Positions 1-6,156 of a DNA stretch of 7,299 bases are shown here, piece by piece. The translations under genes and the position numbers were made by a program. How positions within the stretch are numbered: the stretch's first letter is position 1; every line of letters starts with the position of its first letter. This DNA comes from an uncultured Eubacteriales bacterium (GTDB lineage: Bacteria; Bacillota; Clostridia; Oscillospirales; CAG-272), in NCBI GenBank assembly GCA_900554225.1, contig USGH01000127.1, positions 1 to 7,299 of the forward strand, in the 5' to 3' direction. A model generated the notes under the pieces. That model saw only the letters and a program-made list of their open reading frames with translations. It did not search any database and was not told the origin of the DNA.

Positions 1-1037
1 CCTGGGGCTCCTTCGGCGAGGGCAGATCCAAAAAGGCAGAGAGCCTGAACAGCGTTGCGGTACCGGAGCTGGAAAGACTTGCCGCTGAGGACAAGCCGTT
101 CATGCTCTTCTTACGGCACATGGATCCCCACTCCCCGTATCTCCCGCCGGAACCGTTTGAAAGAATGTTCTATGCGGGCGACGAAAACGATCCCAACAAC
201 CACTCCCTGGATCCCGTGTACGACTTCCTGCCGTTCCGCGATTATTTCTGCTCCTGGTTCCCGCCGAAATGCACCGATGCCGAATACATCTGCGCACAGT
301 ACGACGGCTCCATCGCATACATGGACGCTTCCATCCGCATCATTCTCGATAAGCTCGAATATCTGGGCATCGCGGACGATACCATCGTTGTGTTCACCTC
401 CGACCACGGCGAAACCCTGTACGATCACGACTGCTACTTCGACCATCACTCCATGTACGACAACTGCCTGATCGTGCCGCTTGCCATCAAATTCGGCAAG
501 GGCTGCAAAAAGTACTTCCGCGGCTGCAAGCACGTTCAGACCTACGCCTACGAAAAGGACATCATGCCCACTATCCTTGCGATGCTCGGTATCGAGACCG
601 ATGTCAAGTTCGACGGCAGAAACCTCTTCGACGTTCTGGACGGGAAGGTGCCGGAAGAACCGGAATGCTACATCACCGAGGCTACCTGGATGCGTAAGCA
701 CGGTTGGCGTACCCCGGAATGGAAGCTCATGGTCGCTCTCGAACCCGACTTCCACTTCAAGCCCGAGATCGAGCTGTATAACCTCATCGAGGACCCGAAG
801 GAAAACCACAACGTCGCCGACAAATATCCGGAGGTCGTGGAGCTTCTGAAGAAGCGGATGCTTGACCATGTCGCAAAGCGCGAAAAGGAAACCGGCAGAA
901 CCGCTCCGATCTACACAAACCTCAACTGGAATGGCTTCGGCAGACCGTTTACCTCCTCCGAGGAAGCCTATCGCACCATGCACATCGGCAATCCCGAGGA
1001 CGCGAAACGGCTCCAGGAAATCAAGAAGCAGGACTAA
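1..1037 (+). CDS. Sulfatase (S1/alkaline-phosphatase superfamily), 5'-truncated by the window edge
   Basis: The frame is open from base 3, giving 344 visible residues; the N-terminus, including the expected C-x-P/A-S-R formylglycine motif, lies before the window. Visible family marks are HMDPHSPY at visible residues 39-46, the TSDHGE motif (Asp134 and His135, which in sulfatases are calcium and active-site ligands), the PTILAMLGI / DGRNLFDVL pattern at about 190-212, and the C-terminal ELYNLIEDPKE signature at 257-267. Sulfatases of this family hydrolyse sulfate esters, or sulfamates, on sugars and glycans. The following oxidoreductase and AraC genes suggest a sulfated-sugar utilisation locus, but the substrate cannot be read from the sequence. 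Whether it is exported cannot be judged without the N-terminus. Family assignment is firm; subfamily and substrate are unknown. Confidence 0.92.
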   Translation, partial: WGSFGEGRSKKAESLNSVAVPELERLAAEDKPFMLFLRHMDPHSPYLPPEPFERMFYAGDENDPNNHSLDPVYDFLPFRDYFCSWFPPKCTDAEYICAQYDGSIAYMDASIRIILDKLEYLGIADDTIVVFTSDHGETLYDHDCYFDHHSMYDNCLIVPLAIKFGKGCKKYFRGCKHVQTYAYEKDIMPTILAMLGIETDVKFDGRNLFDVLDGKVPEEPECYITEATWMRKHGWRTPEWKLMVALEPDFHFKPEIELYNLIEDPKENHNVADKYPEVVELLKKRMLDHVAKREKETGRTAPIYTNLNWNGFGRPFTSSEEAYRTMHIGNPEDAKRLQEIKKQD

Positions 1038-1124
1038 GGATCCTCTGATTTAAGGTTATTTTTGCGATAAAAGCCCTTATATTTCAGCCTTTTATCGCAA
1101 AAATCCGATTGATTCAGAGCATCC
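1038..1124. repeat. 87-nt near-symmetrical inverted repeat (long hairpin, MITE-like or 3'-end structure)
   Basis: It begins on the base after the sulfatase stop codon. The inner arms are a perfect 16-bp inverted repeat, ATTTTTGCGATAAAAG at 1058-1073 and its complement at 1089-1104, with a 15-nt loop. The outer arms, 1038-1053 and 1109-1124, pair at 14 of 16 positions (one of them a G-T wobble). A symmetrical 4-nt unpaired patch (1054-1057 / 1105-1108) separates inner from outer arms. No U-run follows, so this is not a classical terminator. The arm length and near symmetry are compatible with a small non-autonomous mobile element or a REP-like repeat, or with an mRNA-stabilising 3' hairpin. 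No target-site duplication is evident. Confidence 0.8.
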
Positions 1125-1139
1125 CTGAGGAAACGCTGA

Positions 1140-1162
1140 TTTGCGATGGATTCCCGCGCAAA
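1140..1162 (+). promoter_or_regulatory. Secondary hairpin in the leader of the first oxidoreductase
   Basis: TTTGCG at 1140-1145 pairs with CGCAAA at 1157-1162 over an 11-nt loop, 14 nt before the Shine-Dalgarno. The 8-mer TTTGCGAT (1140-1147) also occurs at 1061-1068 in the left arm of the large hairpin. It could therefore compete for the right-arm sequence at 1094-1101. Any regulatory role is inference. Confidence 0.35.
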
Positions 1163-1176
1163 AAAAACAATACAAA

Positions 1177-1181
1177 AAGGA
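1177..1181 (+). promoter_or_regulatory. Ribosome binding site deciding the start of the first oxidoreductase
   Basis: AAGGA lies 7 nt before the ATG at 1189. The upstream in-frame TTG at 1141 lacks any such site and would put 16 non-family residues before the Rossmann motif. Confidence 0.8.
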
Positions 1182-1188
1182 TAGTATC

Positions 1189-2199
1189 ATGCAAAGAACT
1201 GTTGTTGTGGGCATGGGGCATATTGGACACCGCCATGCCAGAGCGTATACGGAATGCGAACAGGCGCAGCTGGTTGCCGTTTGCGATCGCGTGGAAGAGC
1301 TTGCGCGCGCTGCCGGTGAGAAATTCGGTGTGCCGTACTTCACCTCGGCAAAGGAATGCTACGCCGCCATGCAGCCGGACATCGTCAGCATCACGACCGG
1401 CGGATACGAATACTCCAGCGACCACTATGAGCCGACCATGCAGGCATTCGAGGCAGGCTGCAACGTCCTTGGCGAAAAGCCGATCTCGAATGACCTCCGT
1501 CACGCCACAGAGATGGTCGAAACCGCGGCAAGGCTCGGTCTGTGCTACGGCATCGACATGAACCACCGCTTTACCCCCGCCGCACGTCAGGCAAAAAAAT
1601 GGCAGGACGACGGCAGAATCGGCAGCCTCTTATTCTGCAATATGGCACTGTGGATCGGCAAATTCATGCCCCTCGACTCCGTTTACTATCATCTCAAGGC
1701 ACTCAATCCCCATTCCGTGAACATCATGCAGTATTTCTGCGGCCCCATCAAGGAGGTCTCCACCTTCGCGATGAAGGCACCCGGCAGAGACATTTACTCC
1801 ACGCAATCCACGGCAATGCGGTTTGAAAACGGTGCGGTCGGACATCTCACCTCGTCCTACGACATCAAGCGCGGTCATCCCATGGAACGCTGTGAGGTCG
1901 CGGGGACAGATGGACGTTTCGTGTTCGAGGATATGTGGCGTGAAGCGACCCTGTATCCCGCCGAAACCTACGTCAAGGAGGTCTATACCAACCCGATCTT
2001 CGACGGCTTCGAGAGCTTCTACGACACTTTCCGCGATCGTATCCACGCTTTCGTGCGTCAGGTTGATGCCGGCTGTAAGCCCGAGGAGATCGACGGCAGC
2101 GGTAAGGAAGGTCTGGAGGCCTCCCGCGTCATCCACGCCATGATCCGCTCTGTGGAAGAAGGCGGCGCGGTCGTCCAGGTCAAGGATATCACCGAATAA
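1189..2199 (+). CDS. Gfo/Idh/MocA-family NAD(P)-dependent oxidoreductase (first paralogue)
   Basis: The protein has 336 residues, the usual length for the family. The N-terminal Rossmann fold starts at once with VVGMGHIGHRHA (residues 6-17, the GxGxxG dinucleotide-binding motif), followed by VAVCDR (29-34), where the acidic residue contacts the cofactor ribose. The conserved EKPIS segment carries Lys97, the family's catalytic lysine. The C-terminal substrate domain holds LNPHSVNIMQYFCG (His175), at the place where typical members have a G-x-x-x-D-x-G-x-H motif. Members oxidise or reduce sugars, inositols and related polyols using NAD(P). The position after a sulfatase and before an AraC regulator supports a sugar-catabolic role. 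It shares layout and motifs with the oxidoreductase at 3396-4481 but is clearly diverged from it. The exact substrate is unknown. Confidence 0.93.
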   Translation: MQRTVVVGMGHIGHRHARAYTECEQAQLVAVCDRVEELARAAGEKFGVPYFTSAKECYAAMQPDIVSITTGGYEYSSDHYEPTMQAFEAGCNVLGEKPISNDLRHATEMVETAARLGLCYGIDMNHRFTPAARQAKKWQDDGRIGSLLFCNMALWIGKFMPLDSVYYHLKALNPHSVNIMQYFCGPIKEVSTFAMKAPGRDIYSTQSTAMRFENGAVGHLTSSYDIKRGHPMERCEVAGTDGRFVFEDMWREATLYPAETYVKEVYTNPIFDGFESFYDTFRDRIHAFVRQVDAGCKPEEIDGSGKEGLEASRVIHAMIRSVEEGGAVVQVKDITE

Positions 2200-2203
2200 G
2201 CAA

Positions 2204-2224
2204 ACGTTCCTGCGGAGCGTCTTT
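2204..2224 (+). other. Small stem-loop between the first oxidoreductase and the AraC gene
   Basis: ACGTTCC (2204-2210) and GGAGCGT (2214-2220) form a 7-bp stem with one G-T pair and a 3-nt loop, followed only by CTTTC. The tail is too weak for a confident terminator. With just 64 nt between the genes, read-through into the AraC gene is likely. Confidence 0.35.
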
Positions 2225-2251
2225 CAGAAAGCAACCGTTCCCCGCATCTCC

Positions 2252-2259
2252 AAGGAGGT
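2252..2259 (+). promoter_or_regulatory. Strong ribosome binding site of the AraC-family gene
   Basis: AAGGAGGT is a near-perfect anti-16S match ending 4 nt before the ATG at 2264. It fixes this start and suggests efficient translation of the regulator. Confidence 0.85.
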
Positions 2260-2263
2260 AGAT

Positions 2264-3172
2264 ATGGCGACTGTCATAGGCGATGAGTTTTTCAGCGACA
2301 GCTGTAAGATTCGTATCATCGACGCACTGCACAATCACGCGCACGGCGACACGCATTCCCATCTGTTTTACGAAATGGTGTATGTGCGTACCGGCTTCAC
2401 GCTGCATTCGTGCGAGGGCGAGATCGAGATGCTGTCGGCGGGCAACCTGTTCTTCATCCGTCCGGGCGAGGAGCACGCCTACATCAACGCGCAGCAGGTC
2501 AAGCTGTACAACTGCATATTCTACGGCGAAGCACTGGGCGATCAGCTGACGGAGTTGGCGAAGCTGCCCGGACTGCGGGAATTGTTCATCGGCGAGGATA
2601 CAAAATCGTCGGACAGGAGCGGCGCAGGACACAGCGAAGGCACAATGCAGAACCGTATTTTGCGGATCGATGTGGGCGAACGCCGGAACGTGGAGACGAT
2701 GCTTGAGGGGATCATGCGCGAATACGACGTGCGGGATACCGGGTGGGAAAGCTCCGTCAAGGCGCGGTTGGTGCTGTTTCTCGTGCGCTACTCCCGGCTC
2801 TTTGCGGCACAGCGTGAAAAACGGCGGGAAGGCAGCGACGACTATTACGGCTATATCTACAAGGTTCTCGAATACGTCAACGAACACTACTGCGAGGACG
2901 TGACCATGACGGAGCTGTCCGCGGTCACGGGGCTTTCACCGGATTACATGGCACGCCGGTTCAAAGCGGTGATGTATATGTCCCCCTCCGAGTATGTGCG
3001 CAAATTCCGGATCGCCAAAGCCATGGAATTTCTCTGCAACACGTCCCTCTCCATCGCCGAGATCGCCGCACAGACCGGCTTCTCCGATGTCAGTCTCTTC
3101 TCCCGCGTTTTCAAAACCGCCGTCGGTCTGCCCCCTGCCTCGTATCGCAAGAATCTCCGCGAGGATATATAG
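2264..3172 (+). CDS. AraC-family transcriptional regulator with N-terminal cupin domain
   Basis: The protein has 302 residues, the normal length for two-domain AraC regulators. Residues about 22-90 are a cupin-type sensor barrel: HNHAHGDTHSHLFYEMVYVRTG at 23-44 is the usual entry strand pattern (histidines followed by a YE-x-VYV strand), and GNLFFIRPGEEHAY at 60-73 is the second conserved cupin segment. The C-terminal domain (about 200-302) has two helix-turn-helix units, MTELSAVTGLSPDYMARRFK at 215-234 and SIAEIAAQTGFSDVSLFSRV at 263-282. The second is a textbook AraC signature. Such proteins bind a sugar with the cupin and activate nearby catabolic genes. Lying between two sugar oxidoreductases, this one probably controls them and the sulfatase; that is inference. 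Residues 112-130 form a Ser/Gly-rich linker of low conservation. Confidence 0.95.
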   Translation: MATVIGDEFFSDSCKIRIIDALHNHAHGDTHSHLFYEMVYVRTGFTLHSCEGEIEMLSAGNLFFIRPGEEHAYINAQQVKLYNCIFYGEALGDQLTELAKLPGLRELFIGEDTKSSDRSGAGHSEGTMQNRILRIDVGERRNVETMLEGIMREYDVRDTGWESSVKARLVLFLVRYSRLFAAQREKRREGSDDYYGYIYKVLEYVNEHYCEDVTMTELSAVTGLSPDYMARRFKAVMYMSPSEYVRKFRIAKAMEFLCNTSLSIAEIAAQTGFSDVSLFSRVFKTAVGLPPASYRKNLREDI

Positions 3173-3395
3173 AGGAAAGGGAACGCCAGATGACGGGATT
3201 GACTTCCCAGCGTTTAGAAATACCGCGGCAGGCGCAAAAATACCCTGAAAGCAACATTTCCCCGCGCATTCCTGTTTTTCCTTTCCCCAAACGATGGGAA
3301 AAGGATGCGGGAATACCTTTTCAATGCGGGCTTTCCCGCAGCATCAAACATATTTCGTACTTCTCAATGGGATGATTCCCGGAAAGGATATATCA
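3173..3395 (+). promoter_or_regulatory. Structured 223-nt leader before the second oxidoreductase
   Basis: No gene is credible here; the short open frames lack family features and ribosome binding sites. Several inverted repeats are visible. TCCTTTCCCC (3279-3288) pairs at 9 of 10 positions with 3296-3305. Outside that, CCCGC (3261-3265) can pair with GCGGG (3307-3311). TGCGGG (3325-3330) pairs with CCCGCA (3335-3340) over a 4-nt loop, and GGGA (3369-3372) pairs with TCCC (3377-3380) just before the Shine-Dalgarno. The two GCGGG copies could each pair with either CCCGC copy, so alternative folds exist. No convincing -35/-10 pair was found; TTGACT at 3199-3204 has no matching -10 at normal spacing. 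It may hold a promoter, operator or attenuator for the downstream gene. Confidence 0.45.
3384..3388 (+). promoter_or_regulatory. Ribosome binding site deciding the start of the second oxidoreductase
   Basis: AAGGA lies 7 nt before the ATG at 3396, the same motif and spacing as at the first oxidoreductase. The upstream in-frame ATG at 3294 would add 34 residues unlike the family and sits inside a hairpin. Confidence 0.85.
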
Positions 3396-4481
3396 ATGGA
3401 AAAAATTTTCAAGAGTGCCGTCGTCGGTATGGGCGGTATTGGTCATCAGCACGCAGCCTGCATCCAGCACGACCCTCTGGCAGAGCTTGTCGCGGTCTGC
3501 GATCTCAATAAGCAGAAAGCGGACGACGCCGCGGAAAAATTCAAGGTCCCGGCGTTCTACTCCCTCAAGGAAATGCTTCTCGCGCATCCGGAGATCGAAG
3601 TCGTTCATGTGACGACCTCCGGCTTTGAAAACGGTTCGTGGCACTTTGTTCCCGCTATGGAAGCCCTCGACGCCGGCAAGCACGTGCTTGTGGAAAAGCC
3701 GATCTCCAACAACATCGAGGAAGCCCGTCAGCTCGTCGATTTTGCCGCCCGCAAGAATCTGTACCTCGGCTGCAACCTGAACCACTACTTCAGCGGTCCT
3801 GCGTTCCGTGCGGATGAGCTGATGGCAAACGACAGCATCGGCGAACAGGTTTATGCGCTGACCAAGGTCGGCTTCGACGGTTCTGCTGTGAATGTAGCCA
3901 GAGCGGATAAATTCGATCGCATGAATATGCCCTACGCACATGCCAAGGCATTCCTGACCCATCCCTTCTCCGTGATGCGTCACTACTGCGGCGACATCTC
4001 CCACATCCAGTGCTTCATGGAAAAGCCCGGTGCGCGCCGTCAGTCCGAGGATCTGATGATGTCCATCACCTCTGTACATATGAAGTTCGAGAACGGCTGC
4101 GTTGGTTATATGCTTTCCCAGAGAGGCGACGCCAACTTCGGTCTCGGCGGTTGGTGGAGCTTCGAGCTTGCCGGTACGCACGGTACGTTCTGCATCGAGA
4201 ACTGCGTTGAAAAGCTCACCTATTGGAAACAGGGACAGGCACCGGAGGTCTTCAACACCGGTATCACCGATTTCTGCGCAACCTTCCCGCTCCGTATCCA
4301 CGCGTTCTATGAGGATCTCGTAAACGAAGTGCCGAGAGAACACCTCCGCGCTTCCGGCAGAGACGCCCTCGCGACCATGGAATATATCTTCGCTGCCATC
4401 GATTCCTACGAATCCGGCGGAGAAATCGTTCGTCCGCATGCACTCCCCGCATTCCACGGCGACCCGACCATCATCCACTGA
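3396..4481 (+). CDS. Gfo/Idh/MocA-family NAD(P)-dependent oxidoreductase (second paralogue)
   Basis: The protein has 361 residues. The Rossmann motif is VVGMGGIGHQHA at 9-20, followed by LVAVCDLN at 31-38 (Asp36, expected near the cofactor ribose). VEKPISNN at 99-106 carries the catalytic Lys101. In the substrate domain, HAKAFLTHPFSVMRHYCGD at 182-200 replaces the usual G-x-x-x-D-x-G-x-H motif and offers His182 and His189 as candidate catalytic or substrate-binding residues. The C-terminal part contains GWWSFELAGTHGTF (about 245-258), the strand pair that closes the beta-sheet domain. Together with the first paralogue it probably acts in two steps of one sugar or polyol pathway, or on two related substrates. 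Its own long leader and the following terminator make it the last gene of this transcript or a separate unit. The substrate is unknown. Confidence 0.93.
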   Translation: MEKIFKSAVVGMGGIGHQHAACIQHDPLAELVAVCDLNKQKADDAAEKFKVPAFYSLKEMLLAHPEIEVVHVTTSGFENGSWHFVPAMEALDAGKHVLVEKPISNNIEEARQLVDFAARKNLYLGCNLNHYFSGPAFRADELMANDSIGEQVYALTKVGFDGSAVNVARADKFDRMNMPYAHAKAFLTHPFSVMRHYCGDISHIQCFMEKPGARRQSEDLMMSITSVHMKFENGCVGYMLSQRGDANFGLGGWWSFELAGTHGTFCIENCVEKLTYWKQGQAPEVFNTGITDFCATFPLRIHAFYEDLVNEVPREHLRASGRDALATMEYIFAAIDSYESGGEIVRPHALPAFHGDPTIIH

Positions 4482-4502
4482 TCCAAGCCATACAACACAA
4501 AA

Positions 4503-4537
4503 GCTCCGCCTCATCAAAAATGGGACGGAGCCTTTTT
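4503..4537 (+). terminator. Rho-independent terminator after the second oxidoreductase, possibly bidirectional
   Basis: GCTCCGCCTCAT (4503-4514) pairs with ATGGGACGGAGC (4520-4531) with one C-A mismatch and one G-T wobble, over a CAAAA loop. It is followed by CTTTTT. It sits 21 nt after the oxidoreductase stop codon. Four A residues precede the stem, so the minus strand also shows a short U-run. It may therefore also stop transcription coming from the aminotransferase side. Confidence 0.88.
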
Positions 4538-4811
4538 GGTATGTAGGAAAATAAATCGAAAAAAGAAAATCAGGAAACAGAAGAATCTGTATCTCCAGAA
4601 ATGGAGCAGCCAAACAAAACAGGAAAGAAACGATACGTATTCTCGCGCTTCTACGATAGCGCAGACACAAACGTCTAAAATGCAAAGCGATACAGCGAAA
4701 AACCCACCCGAAAGAACCCGCAAAAACTCTATTCAATCCCTTTTCATAAAGTTCTTGCTAAAGCTGGAAGAAGCGTCCCCGTTTCCCCGTTTCCCCGTTT
4801 CCTCGTTCCCC
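4538..4811. other. Convergent intergenic region without a recognisable gene
   Basis: This stretch lies between two convergent transcription units. It is A-rich on the plus strand and more AT-rich than the flanking genes. Only small stems are visible: CTCCA / TGGAG at 4593-4606 with a GAAA loop, GCGC / GCGC at 4645-4662, and a bulged stem at 4752-4772. None is followed by a U-run. No tRNA or other known RNA fold was recognised. Its right edge is the G/C-tract tandem repeat listed separately. Confidence 0.6.
4775..4811. repeat. 8-bp tandem repeat (GTTTCCCC), G-tract array on the minus strand
   Basis: About four and a half units are present: GTCCCC (4775-4780), GTTTCCCC (4781-4788), GTTTCCCC (4789-4796), GTTTCCTC (4797-4804) and GTTCCCC (4805-4811). 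On the minus strand this gives four GGGG runs at 4808-4811, 4793-4796, 4785-4788 and 4777-4780, with loops of 11, 4 and 4 nt. The array touches the aminotransferase stop codon at 4812-4814. The spacing fits a possible G-quadruplex in the 3' untranslated RNA or in the DNA. Confidence 0.85.
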
Positions 4812-6104
4812 TCAGGCGCGGGTTTTCAGCAGCTTCTCGATAGCGGCGATCTTCACAGCGCAGGTCAGAATCTCGACCGCCTGCTTCAGCTCGTCGATTT
4901 CCGGGAAGGTCGGCGCAATGCGGAGCGCACTGTCGGCAGGATCGCGGCTGTACGGATAGACGGAGCCGGCAGGGGTCAGGGTCACACCGACGGAACGGCA
5001 GATCTGGTAGACACGACGCGCACAGCCCTCCATGCAGTAGAGGGTCAGGAAGTAACCGCCGCGCGGCTTCGTCCAGTGGGCAATGTCGAGTCCGTCCAGC
5101 TCCTTGTCAAAAATATGTTCCACCATCTCGAATTTCGGGCGGATGATCGCCGCGTGCTTTTTCATGTGGGCGCGAATCCCGTCTGCGTTCTTGAAGAACT
5201 TCACGTGGCGCATCTGGTTGATCTTGTCAAAGCCGATGGTCTGCGTCGCAAGGATCGGGCGGATCTGCTCCAGGTTCTTCTCACTCGCCGCCATGATCGC
5301 CAGGCCGGAACCCGGGAACGTGATCTTCGACGTGGACGCAAAATAGAAGATGTTGTCCTCCGTGCCGTATTCCTTCGCGCGCGCAAAGATGTCCGCCAGA
5401 TGCACATCCTCATCGTACAGCTCGTGTACGGCGTAGGCGTTGTCCCAGAAGATCCGGAAATCCGGTGCCGCGGGCTTCATTGCTGCAAACAGCTCCACCG
5501 TTTCGTCCGAATACGTGTAGCCGTCCGGGTTCGAGAACTTCGGCACACACCAGATGCCCTTCACCGACGGATCCGAGCAAGCCAGATCGTATACCGCATC
5601 CATGTCCGGACCGTTCGGCGTCATCTTTACCGGCACCATTTCAATGCCCAGCGTCCGGCAGATCGTGAAGTGACGGTCGTATCCGGGAGACGGGCAGATG
5701 AACTTGATCCGTCCCTGTCTGCACCACGGCTCATGACCGCCTGCCACACCAAAGAGCATACAGCGCAGGATCGTGTCGTACATCGCGGTCAGAGAGGAGT
5801 TGCCCAGAATGAGAAGCTGCGATGCCGGAATCCCGTATAGCTCGCTGAACAACCGCTTGGTTTCCGGAAGACCATCAAGAATCCCGTAGTTTCGGCAGTC
5901 CAGACCCGATTCCGAGAAGCAGTCGCCGCGATCGCCAATGATGCCGAGCATATCCGACGACAGATCCAGCTGCATCTGACTCGGCTTGCCGCGTGTCAGG
6001 TCGAGCGTGAGGTTCATGTCCGACCAGCGATCCAGCTTCGTGTGTTCGGCTGCCAGAATTTCGTTTAACTCCGCCGCTGTGTGTTCCGTGTACCGTTTTT
6101 TCAT
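4812..6104 (-). CDS. PLP-dependent aspartate aminotransferase-like protein (PF12897-type, fold type I)
   Basis: The protein has 430 residues with the start at 6104. RGKPSQMQLDLS (38-49), SPGYDRHF (139-146), PKFSNPDGYTY (188-198, with the Asn that contacts PLP), FWDNAYAVH (219-227, with Asp221, which binds the PLP pyridine nitrogen), ASTSKITFPGSG (256-267, Lys260 forming the Schiff base) and LRIAPTFP (394-401, Arg395 for the substrate carboxylate) give the complete aminotransferase site. The pattern matches the distinctive aspartate aminotransferase group of PF12897 rather than AspC. The expected reaction is transfer of an amino group between aspartate and 2-oxoglutarate; other amino donors are possible. 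It is cytosolic. It follows the sufB-type gene by 52 nt with no clear terminator, so it may share its transcript. The ATG at 6113 is only 1 nt from the GGGAGA motif, so the ATG at 6104 is preferred. Confidence 0.93.
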   Translation of the reverse strand: MKKRYTEHTAAELNEILAAEHTKLDRWSDMNLTLDLTRGKPSQMQLDLSSDMLGIIGDRGDCFSESGLDCRNYGILDGLPETKRLFSELYGIPASQLLILGNSSLTAMYDTILRCMLFGVAGGHEPWCRQGRIKFICPSPGYDRHFTICRTLGIEMVPVKMTPNGPDMDAVYDLACSDPSVKGIWCVPKFSNPDGYTYSDETVELFAAMKPAAPDFRIFWDNAYAVHELYDEDVHLADIFARAKEYGTEDNIFYFASTSKITFPGSGLAIMAASEKNLEQIRPILATQTIGFDKINQMRHVKFFKNADGIRAHMKKHAAIIRPKFEMVEHIFDKELDGLDIAHWTKPRGGYFLTLYCMEGCARRVYQICRSVGVTLTPAGSVYPYSRDPADSALRIAPTFPEIDELKQAVEILTCAVKIAAIEKLLKTRA

Positions 6105-6113
6105 ATATCGCAT

Positions 6114-6119
6114 TCTCCC
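6114..6119 (-). promoter_or_regulatory. Ribosome binding site deciding the aminotransferase start
   Basis: On the minus strand GGGAGA lies 9 nt before the ATG at 6104 but directly abuts the alternative ATG at 6113. The spacing favours the shorter protein. Confidence 0.65.
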
Positions 6120-6156
6120 GCTAAAATATTTTTCGTTTTGTTTTTCGCAAAATGGA

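Noticed and set aside
111..983. Minus-strand open frame of 290 codons opposite the sulfatase
   Set aside because: It is an antisense shadow caused by codon bias; the sulfatase motifs on the plus strand are unambiguous.
3199..3204. TTGACT as a -35 promoter box
   Set aside because: No TATAAT-like -10 element lies 15-19 nt downstream, and the hexamer sits in GGGATTGACTTCCC, which may be only a small inverted repeat.
3190..3375. 61-codon open frame in the leader of the second oxidoreductase, considered as a leader peptide
   Set aside because: There is no convincing Shine-Dalgarno at good spacing, no run of regulatory codons, and the frame runs through the hairpins.
4593..4606. CTCCA-GAAA-TGGAG stem-loop as a second terminator
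   Set aside because: The stem is only 5 bp and no U-run follows on either strand.
3393..4736. Minus-strand open frame of 447 codons opposite the second oxidoreductase
   Set aside because: It reads through the terminator and overlaps a well-supported oxidoreductase. The product shows no domain pattern.
4536..5840. Plus-strand open frame of 434 codons opposite the aminotransferase
   Set aside because: It is antisense to a gene with a complete PLP active site. The translation is rich in Arg, His and Val with no family motifs, as expected when a GC-rich coding strand is read in reverse.
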